DNA of 8,229 nt from Fibrobacter sp. (GCA_017520105.1 JAFWRL010000320.1:1-8229), one strand, 5' to 3'. Counted from the stretch's first letter, positions 1 through 8,079 are shown. Notes: generated from the letters alone by a model not told the origin. A program made the numbers and translations.

Positions 1-1013
1 CCGCGTGCCACCGGATTCTTCTTTTCGTCCAGGACTTCAATCAAGTCGCCCTTGTCGAAATGTTTCTGCACAGCGACAACTCCCACCGGCAACAAGCTCG
101 AATGCTTTTCACGCAAAGCCTTCACGCCACCTTCATCCACAACAACGCTTCCACGCGGCGTCGTAATGAAGCTGAGCCAGCGCTGGCGGCTGTTGAGCTT
201 TTTCTTGGAACCCGCAAACAAAGTCCCATTTGCATTTTCAAAGAACACCTGATGCGGGAGCACCTTCATGCCGTTCGCGAGGAACGCATTCGCACCGCTC
301 TTCGTCACATTGCGAATCGCTTCGAGCTTGCTACGCATGCCGCCGGTACTCACGGCGGACCCGGCCTCGCCGGGCTTTCCGGCAAGAGCCAAAATGGCAG
401 GAGTGATTTCTGGAACAAAGTTCAACAAGCGGGCATTCGGATTTTTCTTCGGGTTGTCATCGAACAAACCGTCTTCGTCCGTAAAGATGAGGAGCAAGTC
501 CGCATCCAAGAACAGCGCCACATCGCTCGAAAGTTTGTCGTTATCGCCCACCTTGATTTCGGCTACAGCCAAGGAGTCGTTCTCGTTGATAATCGGAACA
601 ATCTTACGTGCAAGCATCGCCTTGATCGTGTTCTGCAGATTCTTGTAACGTGCGCGATCGCGGAAGTCTTCTGCAGACAAAAGAATCTGACCGACGGAGA
701 GTTCAACCCAGCGGAACATTTCTCGATACGCATACATGAGGTCAATCTGGCCAACGGCGGCACAAGCCTGTTTCTCGGCCAAGACGGTCGGTTTCTGCTT
801 GTAGCCAAGTTCAGCCATGCCTGTGCCCACAGCGCCACTCGTGACAATGACGACTTCCTTACCAGCATCCATCAAGCGCGCAACAGAATCCGCAAGTTTT
901 TGAATGTAACGTGTACGGACTCCACCGCGCTCGGAATCCACGAGAATGCGGGATCCGATCTTTACTACCACGCGGCGGGCTTCATCAAGAATGTTTTTAC
1001 GTAATTCACTCAT
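1..1013 (-). CDS. proB: Glutamate 5-kinase (gamma-glutamyl kinase), C-terminus cut by window edge
   Basis: Catalyses ATP-dependent phosphorylation of L-glutamate to gamma-glutamyl phosphate, the first step of proline synthesis, in the cytoplasm. My minus-strand translation gives 337 codons without a stop; E. coli ProB has 367, so about 30 residues lie outside the window. An amino-acid-kinase domain spans roughly residues 12-265: VVVKIGS (15-21), TSGAVGTG (58-65), NENDSL (143-148), GDNDKLS (156-162), TDEDGLF (178-184) and TGGMRSKL (223-230). A PUA domain starts near residue 285 (VVVDEGG, then SSLLPVGV). The ATG at 1013 is chosen because an in-frame TAA lies only 12 nt upstream and the kinase fold begins soon after. 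There is no Shine-Dalgarno sequence; the heptad repeat array begins 4 nt before the start codon. It follows rapA on the same strand after 230 bp, so independent transcription is likely. The family call is firm. Confidence 0.96.
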   Translation of the reverse strand, partial: MSELRKNILDEARRVVVKIGSRILVDSERGGVRTRYIQKLADSVARLMDAGKEVVIVTSGAVGTGMAELGYKQKPTVLAEKQACAAVGQIDLMYAYREMFRWVELSVGQILLSAEDFRDRARYKNLQNTIKAMLARKIVPIINENDSLAVAEIKVGDNDKLSSDVALFLDADLLLIFTDEDGLFDDNPKKNPNARLLNFVPEITPAILALAGKPGEAGSAVSTGGMRSKLEAIRNVTKSGANAFLANGMKVLPHQVFFENANGTLFAGSKKKLNSRQRWLSFITTPRGSVVVDEGGVKALREKHSSLLPVGVVAVQKHFDKGDLIEVLDEKKNPVAR

Positions 1014-1017
1014 TTTT

Positions 1018-1110
1018 AGTCGTTAGTTATTAGTCAATAGTCGTTAGTCAATAGTTATTGGTTATTAGTTAGTAATTTTTAGTGATCAGTGGTTGGTGGT
1101 TAGTGGTTAG
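1018..1110 (+). repeat. Degenerate 7-bp tandem repeat array (AGTNNTT-type), 13 units
   Basis: Read on the plus strand, 1018-1108 divides without any gap into thirteen 7-mers, most beginning AGT: AGTCGTT (1018, 1039), AGTTATT (1025, 1053), AGTCAAT (1032, 1046), AGTGGTT (1088, 1102), with GGT variants at 1060 and 1095. One unit (1074-1080) is degenerate. The array fills the region just upstream of the proB start and is not coding, because 7-mers containing TAG or TTA close all frames. Function unknown. Heptameric intergenic repeats are known in cyanobacteria (STRR sequences), but I do not claim homology. Confidence 0.8.
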
Positions 1111-1170
1111 GATTGCATTAAGAACGTTCCTTTTACGTTCCTGCTCACTAACCACTACATACTAACCACT
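1088..1170. repeat. Long imperfect inverted repeat between rapA and proB
   Basis: The arms 1088-1110 and 1148-1170 pair over 23 positions. The inner ten base pairs (TAGTGGTTAG at 1101-1110 with CTAACCACTA at 1148-1157) are perfect. Two mismatches follow, then eleven further pairs of which two are G-T wobbles as read on the plus strand. The loop is 37 nt. The hairpin lies about 75 nt after the rapA stop but has no T-tract after it on the minus strand, so it is not a standard intrinsic terminator. It could slow or stabilise the rapA transcript 3' end, or form a cruciform; this is inference. Confidence 0.65.
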
Positions 1171-1203
1171 AAATTCATTCCTGTTTACTAACCACTGCAT
1201 ACT
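1143..1203 (-). repeat. Second half of the heptad array, in opposite orientation
   Basis: On the minus strand, 1203 down to 1143 reads as 7-mers of the same family: AGTATGC, AGTGGTT, AGTAAAC, AGGAATG, a 5-nt interruption (1171-1175), then AGTGGTT, AGTATGT, AGTGGTT, AGTGAGC. AGTGGTT is also present in the plus-strand half, so the two halves form a head-to-head pair around a 32-bp unique core (1111-1142). That core contains the palindrome GAACGTTC (1122-1129) and two direct copies of ACGTTCC (1124-1130 and 1135-1141). Confidence 0.75.
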
Positions 1204-1245
1204 CTTTCGTCTCTCATCTGTAGCCCAGTGGGCGTTCTTTCGTCT
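1203..1245. repeat. 10-bp direct repeat flanking a small hairpin at the rapA 3' end
   Basis: TCTTTCGTCT occurs at 1203-1212 and again at 1236-1245, 33 bp apart. The second copy overlaps the rapA stop codon (TAG, minus strand, 1244-1246). Between them lies a small GCCC-AGT-GGGC hairpin (1223-1233). It may be the remnant of a short duplication of the gene end. No U-tract follows the hairpin, so I do not call it a terminator. Confidence 0.45.
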
Positions 1246-4234
1246 ATTTGCACACCACAAGGCGGATTGCATCGAGGCGGAGTTGCGGATTCGAGACAAC
1301 CTTCTTGCGTTCTTGAACGTTCTTGCGGAGTTGCTTGAGCGCTTCACTCGTTCCGGCCTTGCCACGCATCGAAAGCAAATGGTTCATGCGCTGGTATTCC
1401 TGTTCCGAACGCGTTTCCACAGCATTCGCCGCTTCTTCGGCGTACTTTTTCGCCTGCTCAGACACAATCAAACGAGCTTTCGCAAGCCCATCCTTGGCAA
1501 AGTAACGGAGCGTCATATCGACAGCCGCATTGCCCTGCGGAACACCGACATCCTTGAGCGCCGCATTCGAAAGCGCATCGAAATGCCCGGACATATTTTC
1601 GCCTTTCGCATTCACAAGCACCTTGAAATACTTCGGCCCGGCGATATCGGCACAGCCCCATTCTTCAGAAATAGGCAGTTCCACGGCAAAGTTGTACTGC
1701 ATCATGAGTCCGCGCAAACCGGAGTTCGGCCAAATCGCGCAAGAAACCGTTCCACGGCCAAAGCTCGTTTCGTAATCGAACACGCCCTGCGAAAGCGGAT
1801 GATCCAAGCTGATAAACTCAATATCGTCGTGCGTCATCGCCACATCGCGATTGAATGTCACCGTCATGCAAGTGCCGCCATTCGTGCGACAGTCGCCATC
1901 AGAACCTTCACCGCCATCGCCACACAAATCGGTTTGGCTATTCACTCGTCCACCGCCAGAGCTATAGATTCCCGTTCCAAGTTCAGGCATGCCAGGTACA
2001 GAACCCACTTCGACCTGCGGCCCCATCGTAATGAGGAAGCAGCCCGGCACAGAGCTTTTCTCGACATCGAGTCCGCGATTCATCAAAGAATCGAACACAA
2101 GATTCTTAAGTTCCGGTTCTGCGTCGAGTTCGCGGATTTCGTCCGTAATTTCCTTTGCCTTTTCCGGATTGCGGGAGTTGAATTCCAGCAAGCGATCGCG
2201 ACCATTTTCAATATTTTTACGCATTTGTTCGCAATCTTTCTTGACCTGCGGAATTACGTTCTTCACAAAGTTTTCGAGGCTCGCCTTCGGCGTCGCTAGC
2301 GCTTCAATCAACGCTTCCGTATATTTGAGGAAGAGTTCGCCACCGCTCATCAGCGGCGCGCCAAAAGAATTCAAGCCATCGTTATACCAGCGGAACATCA
2401 CTTCCTGGCCAGAGCCCTTCACATATGGCACATGGATGACGATGTCCTTGTCCTGACCAATGCGGTCCAAGCGGCCAATACGTTGTTCCACAAGAGCCGC
2501 ATCCAGCGGAAGATCAAACAAAATCAAATGATGCGAGAACTGGAAGTTACGGCCTTCGGAACCAATTTCAGAAGCAATCAGTAAATTCGCTCCATCGGGC
2601 TTGCTAAAGTTCGCTGCCGCCTTGTCACGCGCCATGATGCTCATGTCTTCGTGGAACATCACGAACGCACCTTCACCCAAGAACTCGAGAAGCAAAGATT
2701 CAAGCGCCAACACCACCTGAATGGATTCGCAAATCAACAAGACTTTTTCGTTCTTGTATTCCTTGAGGAAACTCTTGAGCCACACAAAGCGTTCATCCAT
2801 CGCCCAAGCGTCAGAGAATCTAGTACAAAGGAGACCATTTTCCTGAATGTCGGTCGATGCTTCCAAGTCGCGGTCGGCAGCCACCTCCACCATCTCGCGA
2901 TATGCAGGATTCGGTTCGAGCGGGATTTCGTCAAGCACGCGCTTCGGGAATCCGCCCACGCCCTTACGCGTATTGCGGAACACAACAGAACCCGTGCCCA
3001 TGCCATCGACAATGCGGCGCATCCATTCGCCCGCCGTCATCGATTTCGAGTTTTCCTGTTCCAACCACGGACGAATCTTCGAGTTCTTCGGGACGCATTC
3101 GTACAAGTCGTCCCAGCTCATGTGGTGGTTCGGATCTGTCGGAAGCTTGTTCAAATCCCTCACAAGTTTGAGGTAAGTTTCCTGATCCTTGATAAATTCA
3201 TTGTAATCCGAGAAGCGCACAGGATCGAGCATCTTGAGTCGGTTGAACTGCGATTCCGGATGGAGTTGGAGCGGCGTACCCGTCAAGAGCAGCACACCCT
3301 TCGAACGAGAAATCACCCTGTTCGCAAGCATGTACTCGTGGCTCGTGAAACCATCCTCGCACACCAGATGGTGGGCTTCGTCAATGATGGTCATGTCCCA
3401 GTTCGTCTTGAGCAAATCTTCAATCAACGCAGGTTGCGCCATCAAAAAATCAATAGACACGATGATGTCGTTGCTCTGCATGAACGGGTTGGGCTTCGTC
3501 TCGTCTTTTGCTACACCGACAAAAAGCCCGCGAATGTAACCTTCATCGACAAGCGTAAAGAGTTGATTGAAGCGGCGCTTCATTTCAATCATCCACTGGT
3601 GTTTGAGTGTCTCCGGGACAATCACAAGCGTACGTTGGATACGGCCTCGCGCCTTGAGCGCATGCCAAATCATGCCGGCTTCAATCGTCTTGCCGAGGCC
3701 CACTTCGTCCGAAAGCATCAGTCTCGGGAGCGTGGAGCTAGAGCATGCGCGGTAGCAAAGATAATACTGGTGCGGAATCATGTTCACACGCGGACCAATC
3801 ATGCCACGGACTGGTGACGACATCCACTTGTAATACATTTCCATCGCATCTTCATGGCGCAAAAAATCGCGGGACGAGCAAACGTCGTCATCGGCCAAAG
3901 CCTTAAAAAGCACCGCCGGTCGAGCTGTCGAAATCTTCGAGCTTAGCTCGGATTCCTTCATTTCCTTACCGTTGCGGGCGACATAGACCACAATTCCAGA
4001 ATCTTCACGAACAGAATCTACGACAAAAGAGATACCTTTTTCGCTTTTGACGGATTCTCCCACCTGCAAAACAAATCGTTCAATCGGAGCTTCTTCAGTC
4101 CTGTAAATACGGGCTTGACCAATAGAGGGGAACAAAATTTTAACAGTACGGCCCTGAACTTCAGATACTATACCAAGCCCCAGGGTAGGTTCGGCTTGGC
4201 TAACGTAGCGCTGACCAATTTTAAACATCATCAT
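1244..4234 (-). CDS. rapA: RapA/HepA-type SWI2/SNF2 ATPase, RNA polymerase-associated
   Basis: In E. coli, RapA binds RNA polymerase and uses ATP hydrolysis to recycle it from stalled post-termination complexes. This 996-residue protein (E. coli 968) aligns with RapA from end to end. The N-terminal domain begins FKIGQRYVS, followed by LGLGIVSEV and LFPSIGQAR. The ATPase core carries Walker A DEVGLGKT (176-183), IVPETLKHQW (205-214), DEAH (285-288) and LLLTGTP (315-321). Helicase lobe 2 carries ASEIGSEGRNFQF (554-566) and QRIGRLDRIGQ (584-594). The C-terminus ends LRLDAIRLVV, like E. coli WRLDALRLIV. A Gly/Ser/Cys-rich insertion (about 753-788) interrupts the RapA C-terminal region before TVTFNRDVAM. 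Three consecutive ATGs (4234, 4231, 4228) make the exact start uncertain by two residues. No clear Shine-Dalgarno sequence. Divergent from the RDD gene; a role with RNA polymerase is inferred from the family. Confidence 0.95.
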   Translation of the reverse strand: MMMFKIGQRYVSQAEPTLGLGIVSEVQGRTVKILFPSIGQARIYRTEEAPIERFVLQVGESVKSEKGISFVVDSVREDSGIVVYVARNGKEMKESELSSKISTARPAVLFKALADDDVCSSRDFLRHEDAMEMYYKWMSSPVRGMIGPRVNMIPHQYYLCYRACSSSTLPRLMLSDEVGLGKTIEAGMIWHALKARGRIQRTLVIVPETLKHQWMIEMKRRFNQLFTLVDEGYIRGLFVGVAKDETKPNPFMQSNDIIVSIDFLMAQPALIEDLLKTNWDMTIIDEAHHLVCEDGFTSHEYMLANRVISRSKGVLLLTGTPLQLHPESQFNRLKMLDPVRFSDYNEFIKDQETYLKLVRDLNKLPTDPNHHMSWDDLYECVPKNSKIRPWLEQENSKSMTAGEWMRRIVDGMGTGSVVFRNTRKGVGGFPKRVLDEIPLEPNPAYREMVEVAADRDLEASTDIQENGLLCTRFSDAWAMDERFVWLKSFLKEYKNEKVLLICESIQVVLALESLLLEFLGEGAFVMFHEDMSIMARDKAAANFSKPDGANLLIASEIGSEGRNFQFSHHLILFDLPLDAALVEQRIGRLDRIGQDKDIVIHVPYVKGSGQEVMFRWYNDGLNSFGAPLMSGGELFLKYTEALIEALATPKASLENFVKNVIPQVKKDCEQMRKNIENGRDRLLEFNSRNPEKAKEITDEIRELDAEPELKNLVFDSLMNRGLDVEKSSVPGCFLITMGPQVEVGSVPGMPELGTGIYSSGGGRVNSQTDLCGDGGEGSDGDCRTNGGTCMTVTFNRDVAMTHDDIEFISLDHPLSQGVFDYETSFGRGTVSCAIWPNSGLRGLMMQYNFAVELPISEEWGCADIAGPKYFKVLVNAKGENMSGHFDALSNAALKDVGVPQGNAAVDMTLRYFAKDGLAKARLIVSEQAKKYAEEAANAVETRSEQEYQRMNHLLSMRGKAGTSEALKQLRKNVQERKKVVSNPQLRLDAIRLVVCK

Positions 4235-4300
4235 ATCACGTAAATTTACATTTTTTTCAAAAATTCGGCTTACGGACTTTTTACTAAATTATTCCACAAC
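4235..4300. promoter_or_regulatory. Divergent promoter region with a perfect palindrome
   Basis: This 66-bp AT-rich spacer must hold the promoters of both divergent genes. It contains the perfect 10-bp palindrome GTAAATTTAC (4240-4249), 6 bp upstream of the rapA start. TAAATT, a possible -10 box, lies on the minus strand at 4248-4243 (8 nt before the rapA ATG) and on the plus strand at 4285-4290 (10 nt before the RDD-gene ATG, preceded by TTTTTAC). If these are the -10 boxes, both transcripts would have very short leaders or none. There are no convincing -35 boxes. The palindrome could be an operator, but may simply reflect the two overlapping AT-rich boxes. Confidence 0.4.
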
Positions 4301-5065
4301 ATGAAATGGTTTTATATAGACACCTCCATCACCGATGGAGATAGGCGTCAAGGGCCTTTTTCCCTTGAAGAAATTAAGGATTTTGTACGAGAGGGCAAAA
4401 TCACGGACGAAACACTCGTCTGGCACAGCGGCGAAGCAAATTGGAAAGCATGGAAAGATTTTCCCGAAGCAAGCGAACCACCTGAGCCCACTGAAGAAGA
4501 AATTCTCAAGCAAACTATCGAAACACTATTGCAAGGCAGATTGCAGCGCAAACGTTTCGCTGGATTTTTCGTACGTGCAAACGCATTTATTATAGACAAC
4601 TTAATTCTTGCCTTTTTCGGGGTTCTTAGCCTTTACATATTAAGTGCAGCCGGCATGGTTGACTTAAACGCCGTCACGGAAATTGCAAACCAGTACGTCG
4701 ATAACCCGACATCGACTGAACTCGTTTCGAAGGCGCTAGATATTCCCGGGGTATCCACCTTCTTTACGATTTTCAGCATAATCCAAGCGATTTACTTTAT
4801 CGTGTTCCACGCCATTTGGGCCGCGACCCCCGGTAAAAGGCTCATGCACATCCACGTGGAAACCGCAGACGGCAAGCGCATTTCTTGGGCATTCTCTATT
4901 TTCCGCTTTATCGCAAGCATTATAACGCAAGCCACAATTTATTTTTGGGGTCTAGGCTACTTGATAGTCCTCGTCGATTCGCAAAAAAGAGCTCTGCACG
5001 ACTTTATCGCAAGAACCCGCGTCGTTCATGACGATGTCGAACAAACAGAAAAGAAAGAGGTTTAA
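4301..5065 (+). CDS. GYF_2-RDD family membrane protein, unknown function
   Basis: This 254-residue protein joins two domains. Residues 1-55 resemble a GYF_2 (DUF4339) domain: WFYID, then QGPFSLEEIKDFVREGKI (17-34), then TLVWHSGEANWKAW (38-51). A charged linker (56-85, rich in E and P) leads to an RDD domain with RFAGFFVRANAFIID around R92 and D99, an ATPGKRLMHIHV motif (175-186), and the closing VDSQKRALHDFIART (225-239). Hydrophobic segments near 96-118, 150-174 and 197-226 suggest three or more membrane helices, with the GYF_2 domain probably cytoplasmic. RDD proteins are a broad family; some are linked to ion transport or cell-envelope roles, but nothing here shows a substrate. GYF-type domains usually bind peptides. 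No Shine-Dalgarno sequence is visible. The gene ends 5 bp before murA, implying co-transcription and perhaps translational coupling. Domain calls are firm; function is unknown. Confidence 0.88.
   Translation: MKWFYIDTSITDGDRRQGPFSLEEIKDFVREGKITDETLVWHSGEANWKAWKDFPEASEPPEPTEEEILKQTIETLLQGRLQRKRFAGFFVRANAFIIDNLILAFFGVLSLYILSAAGMVDLNAVTEIANQYVDNPTSTELVSKALDIPGVSTFFTIFSIIQAIYFIVFHAIWAATPGKRLMHIHVETADGKRISWAFSIFRFIASIITQATIYFWGLGYLIVLVDSQKRALHDFIARTRVVHDDVEQTEKKEV
5056..5060 (+). promoter_or_regulatory. murA ribosome binding site inside the upstream gene's end
   Basis: AGAGG lies 10 nt before the murA ATG (5071) and just before the stop codon of the RDD gene (TAA, 5063-5065). Its position supports the murA start and suggests that ribosomes finishing the upstream gene help initiate murA. 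Confidence 0.7.
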
Positions 5066-5070
5066 TTTAT

Positions 5071-6351
5071 ATGGATCAATTTATCGTTCCGCAAGTCAAA
5101 GCACCCGTCAATGGTGATGTCGAAATTTCCGGCGCAAAAAACGCGGTTCTTGCCGTCATGGCCGCAGCCCTCCTCGCCGATGGCGTTTCAGAAATTACGA
5201 ACGTTCCGCATTTGAAAGACATGAAGACCATGTCCGATGTGCTCCGCGTTATCGGTTGCCACATCAACGGCGGAAGCCACGCCCTGAGAATCGACACGCG
5301 CGGTGTCGATCATCTGGAAGCCCCGTATGAACTCGTCAAGACCATGCGCGCCAGTTTTTATGTATTAGGACCGCTCGTTGCCCGTTTCGGACGCTGCCGC
5401 GTTTCACTCCCCGGCGGATGCGCCTGGGGTCCGCGCCCCGTTGACCTGCATCTCAAGGGCCTCGAAGCGCTCGGTGCAAAAATCAACGTCACGCACGGCT
5501 ATGTAGAAGCCACCTGCGAAGGTCGTCTCCCTGGCGGCAATTTCAACTTCCCGATTTCCAGCGTCGGCGCGACCGTCAACGTGCTCATGGCGGCAACCCT
5601 CGCCAAAGGCGTAAGCGTCCTGCAGAATGCAGCCCTCGAACCCGAAATCGACAACCTCATTGACTTCCTCACAAGCATGGGCGCAAAAATCCAAGGCCGC
5701 GGCACGCGCACCCTCACCGTCCAAGGCGTAGAATCGCTCCGCCCGGGCACAGGCATTACAATCCCGGACCGCATCGAAGCCGGCACGTTCCTCTGCGCCG
5801 CCGCCATCACGCGCGGTCGCGTCAAAGTCACGCGAATCATCCCGGAACACATCGCCTCTACGCTCGATGCCTTCCGCGAAATCGGCTGCAAGGTGACCGT
5901 CGGTGCCGACTGGGCCGAAGTCGATGCCCGTCAACAAGAACTTAAACCCATCAGCCTTGCCACTCTCCCCTTCCCGGGGTTCCCGACGGACATGCAGGCT
6001 CCATTCATGGCAACGCTTCTTTCCGTTCCCGGCAACAGCCTCGTGCAAGATACCGTCTATAACGACCGCTTCAAGCATGTCGCAGAACTCGAACGCTTGG
6101 GTGCATCCATCCAGCTGAACGGCAACACCGCAACAATCAAGGGAGGCCTCCCGCTCGAAGGTGCCGACATCATGGGTTCCGACCTCCGCGCCAGCGCAGC
6201 GCTCGTACTCGCAGGCCTCATCGCCGAAGGTGAAACGACCATCAGCCGTATTTACCACCTCGACCGCGGTTACGAAGATTTCGAAGCCAAGATGGCAAAG
6301 ATTGGAGCCACAGTCAAGCGCTTCAACCCCGACGCCCGCGATGCCGAATAA
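5071..6351 (+). CDS. murA: UDP-N-acetylglucosamine 1-carboxyvinyltransferase
   Basis: MurA transfers enolpyruvate from phosphoenolpyruvate to UDP-GlcNAc, the first committed step of peptidoglycan precursor synthesis, in the cytoplasm. At 426 residues it matches the family (E. coli 419) from end to end. Visible landmarks are SGAKNA (20-25, with the K23-N24 pair), KTMRASFYVLGPLVARFG (90-107), the active-site loop LPGGCAWGPRPVDLH (113-127) with Cys117, SVGATV (164-169), FPTDMQA (304-310) with the catalytic Asp307, and IYHLDRGYE (394-402). Cys117 corresponds to E. coli Cys115, the residue alkylated by fosfomycin, so the enzyme should be of the fosfomycin-sensitive type unless the drug is excluded. 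The protein matches the family up to NPDARDAE; the stop falls in the first unit of a tandem repeat. Second gene of a likely two-gene operon. Confidence 0.98.
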   Translation: MDQFIVPQVKAPVNGDVEISGAKNAVLAVMAAALLADGVSEITNVPHLKDMKTMSDVLRVIGCHINGGSHALRIDTRGVDHLEAPYELVKTMRASFYVLGPLVARFGRCRVSLPGGCAWGPRPVDLHLKGLEALGAKINVTHGYVEATCEGRLPGGNFNFPISSVGATVNVLMAATLAKGVSVLQNAALEPEIDNLIDFLTSMGAKIQGRGTRTLTVQGVESLRPGTGITIPDRIEAGTFLCAAAITRGRVKVTRIIPEHIASTLDAFREIGCKVTVGADWAEVDARQQELKPISLATLPFPGFPTDMQAPFMATLLSVPGNSLVQDTVYNDRFKHVAELERLGASIQLNGNTATIKGGLPLEGADIMGSDLRASAALVLAGLIAEGETTISRIYHLDRGYEDFEAKMAKIGATVKRFNPDARDAE

Positions 6352-6390
6352 GTTAACGTCGAACAAGTTAACACTGAATAAGTTAACGCA
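6346..6390 (+). repeat. Three tandem 15-bp repeats at the murA stop codon
   Basis: Units 6346-6360, 6361-6375 and 6376-6390 follow the consensus GAAYAAGTTAACNNN. Each holds the palindrome GTTAAC, and the three variable bases are GTC, ACT and GCA. The murA stop codon (TAA, 6349-6351) is inside unit 1. Unit 2 has CAA at the same place and unit 3 again has TAA. The period is a multiple of three, so units 2 and 3 are in frame with murA. This looks like local duplication of the gene end after the stop; a function is unproven. Confidence 0.85.
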
Positions 6391-6404
6391 GGCCCGCACA
6401 CAAA

Positions 6405-6433
6405 AAAAGCGCTGTTTCAAAAACACCGCTTTT
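6405..6433 (+). terminator. Intrinsic terminator of the RDD-murA operon
   Basis: The arms 6405-6417 and 6421-6433 pair over 13 positions with a single C-C mismatch and a 3-nt CAA loop. The 3' arm ends in TTTT, and the 5' arm is preceded by further A residues (6402-6408), so the structure could work in both directions. It lies 54 nt after the murA stop. Confidence 0.8.
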
Positions 6434-6466
6434 GCTAAAGTCTAATTGGTAATGCTTAGAAAAGAG

Positions 6467-6486
6467 CCCCAGCCGCTTGGCTGGGG
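6467..6486 (-). terminator. Intrinsic terminator of guaB
   Basis: A perfect 8-bp GC-rich stem (CCCCAGCC at 6467-6474 with GGCTGGGG at 6479-6486) encloses a GCTT loop. On the minus strand it begins 17 nt after the guaB stop and is followed by CTCTTTTCT. On the plus strand it is followed by TTTG, so it may also back up termination of murA transcripts. Confidence 0.85.
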
Positions 6487-6503
6487 TTTGTTAATTCATT
6501 CGC

Positions 6504-8031
<1,528 letters not shown>

Positions 8032-8035
8032 ATGT

Positions 8036-8079
8036 AAAAAAAATTCCCTATACGGTGAACGGGAGCCTCGCCTTTAGGG
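8036..8079 (-). terminator. Intrinsic terminator of the FISUMP gene, overlapping its stop codon
   Basis: The outer arms CCCTA (8046-8050) and TAGGG (8075-8079) pair. After a small internal loop, GGTGA (8053-8057) pairs with TCGCC (8068-8072), one pair being a G-T wobble, around a 10-nt loop. On the minus strand the hairpin is followed by AA and then eight T residues (8043-8036). The first arm contains the TAA stop codon of the gene (8074-8076), so a terminating ribosome would cover the base of the stem. Confidence 0.75.

Noticed and set aside
60..1004. Plus-strand open frame of 314 codons opposite proB
   Set aside because: The minus strand encodes a convincing ProB with all kinase motifs. 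The plus-strand product has no recognisable domain and is rich in His, Arg and Ala, as expected from an antisense reading of this codon use.
1024..1060. TTGACT-like -35 boxes upstream of proB on the minus strand
   Set aside because: The TTGACT matches arise from the repeat units themselves, and no -10 box is found at the usual 16-18 bp spacing.
1018..1203. Possible CRISPR array
   Set aside because: The period is 7 bp with no spacers of 30 bp or so and no conserved 25-40 bp repeat, and no cas genes are nearby.
1223..1233. Small GCCC-AGT-GGGC hairpin after rapA as a terminator
   Set aside because: The stem has only 4 bp with a 3-nt loop, and no T-run follows on the minus strand.
1283..3817. 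Two long plus-strand open frames (338 and 388 codons) opposite rapA
   Set aside because: They lie wholly within rapA, which is conserved along its entire length, and show low-complexity His/Arg-rich translations typical of antisense shadows.
5404..6426. Minus-strand open frame of 340 codons opposite murA
   Set aside because: It is antisense to a fully conserved MurA and has no domain-like pattern. Its N-terminal repeats (VNLF) simply come from the 15-bp tandem repeat read in reverse.
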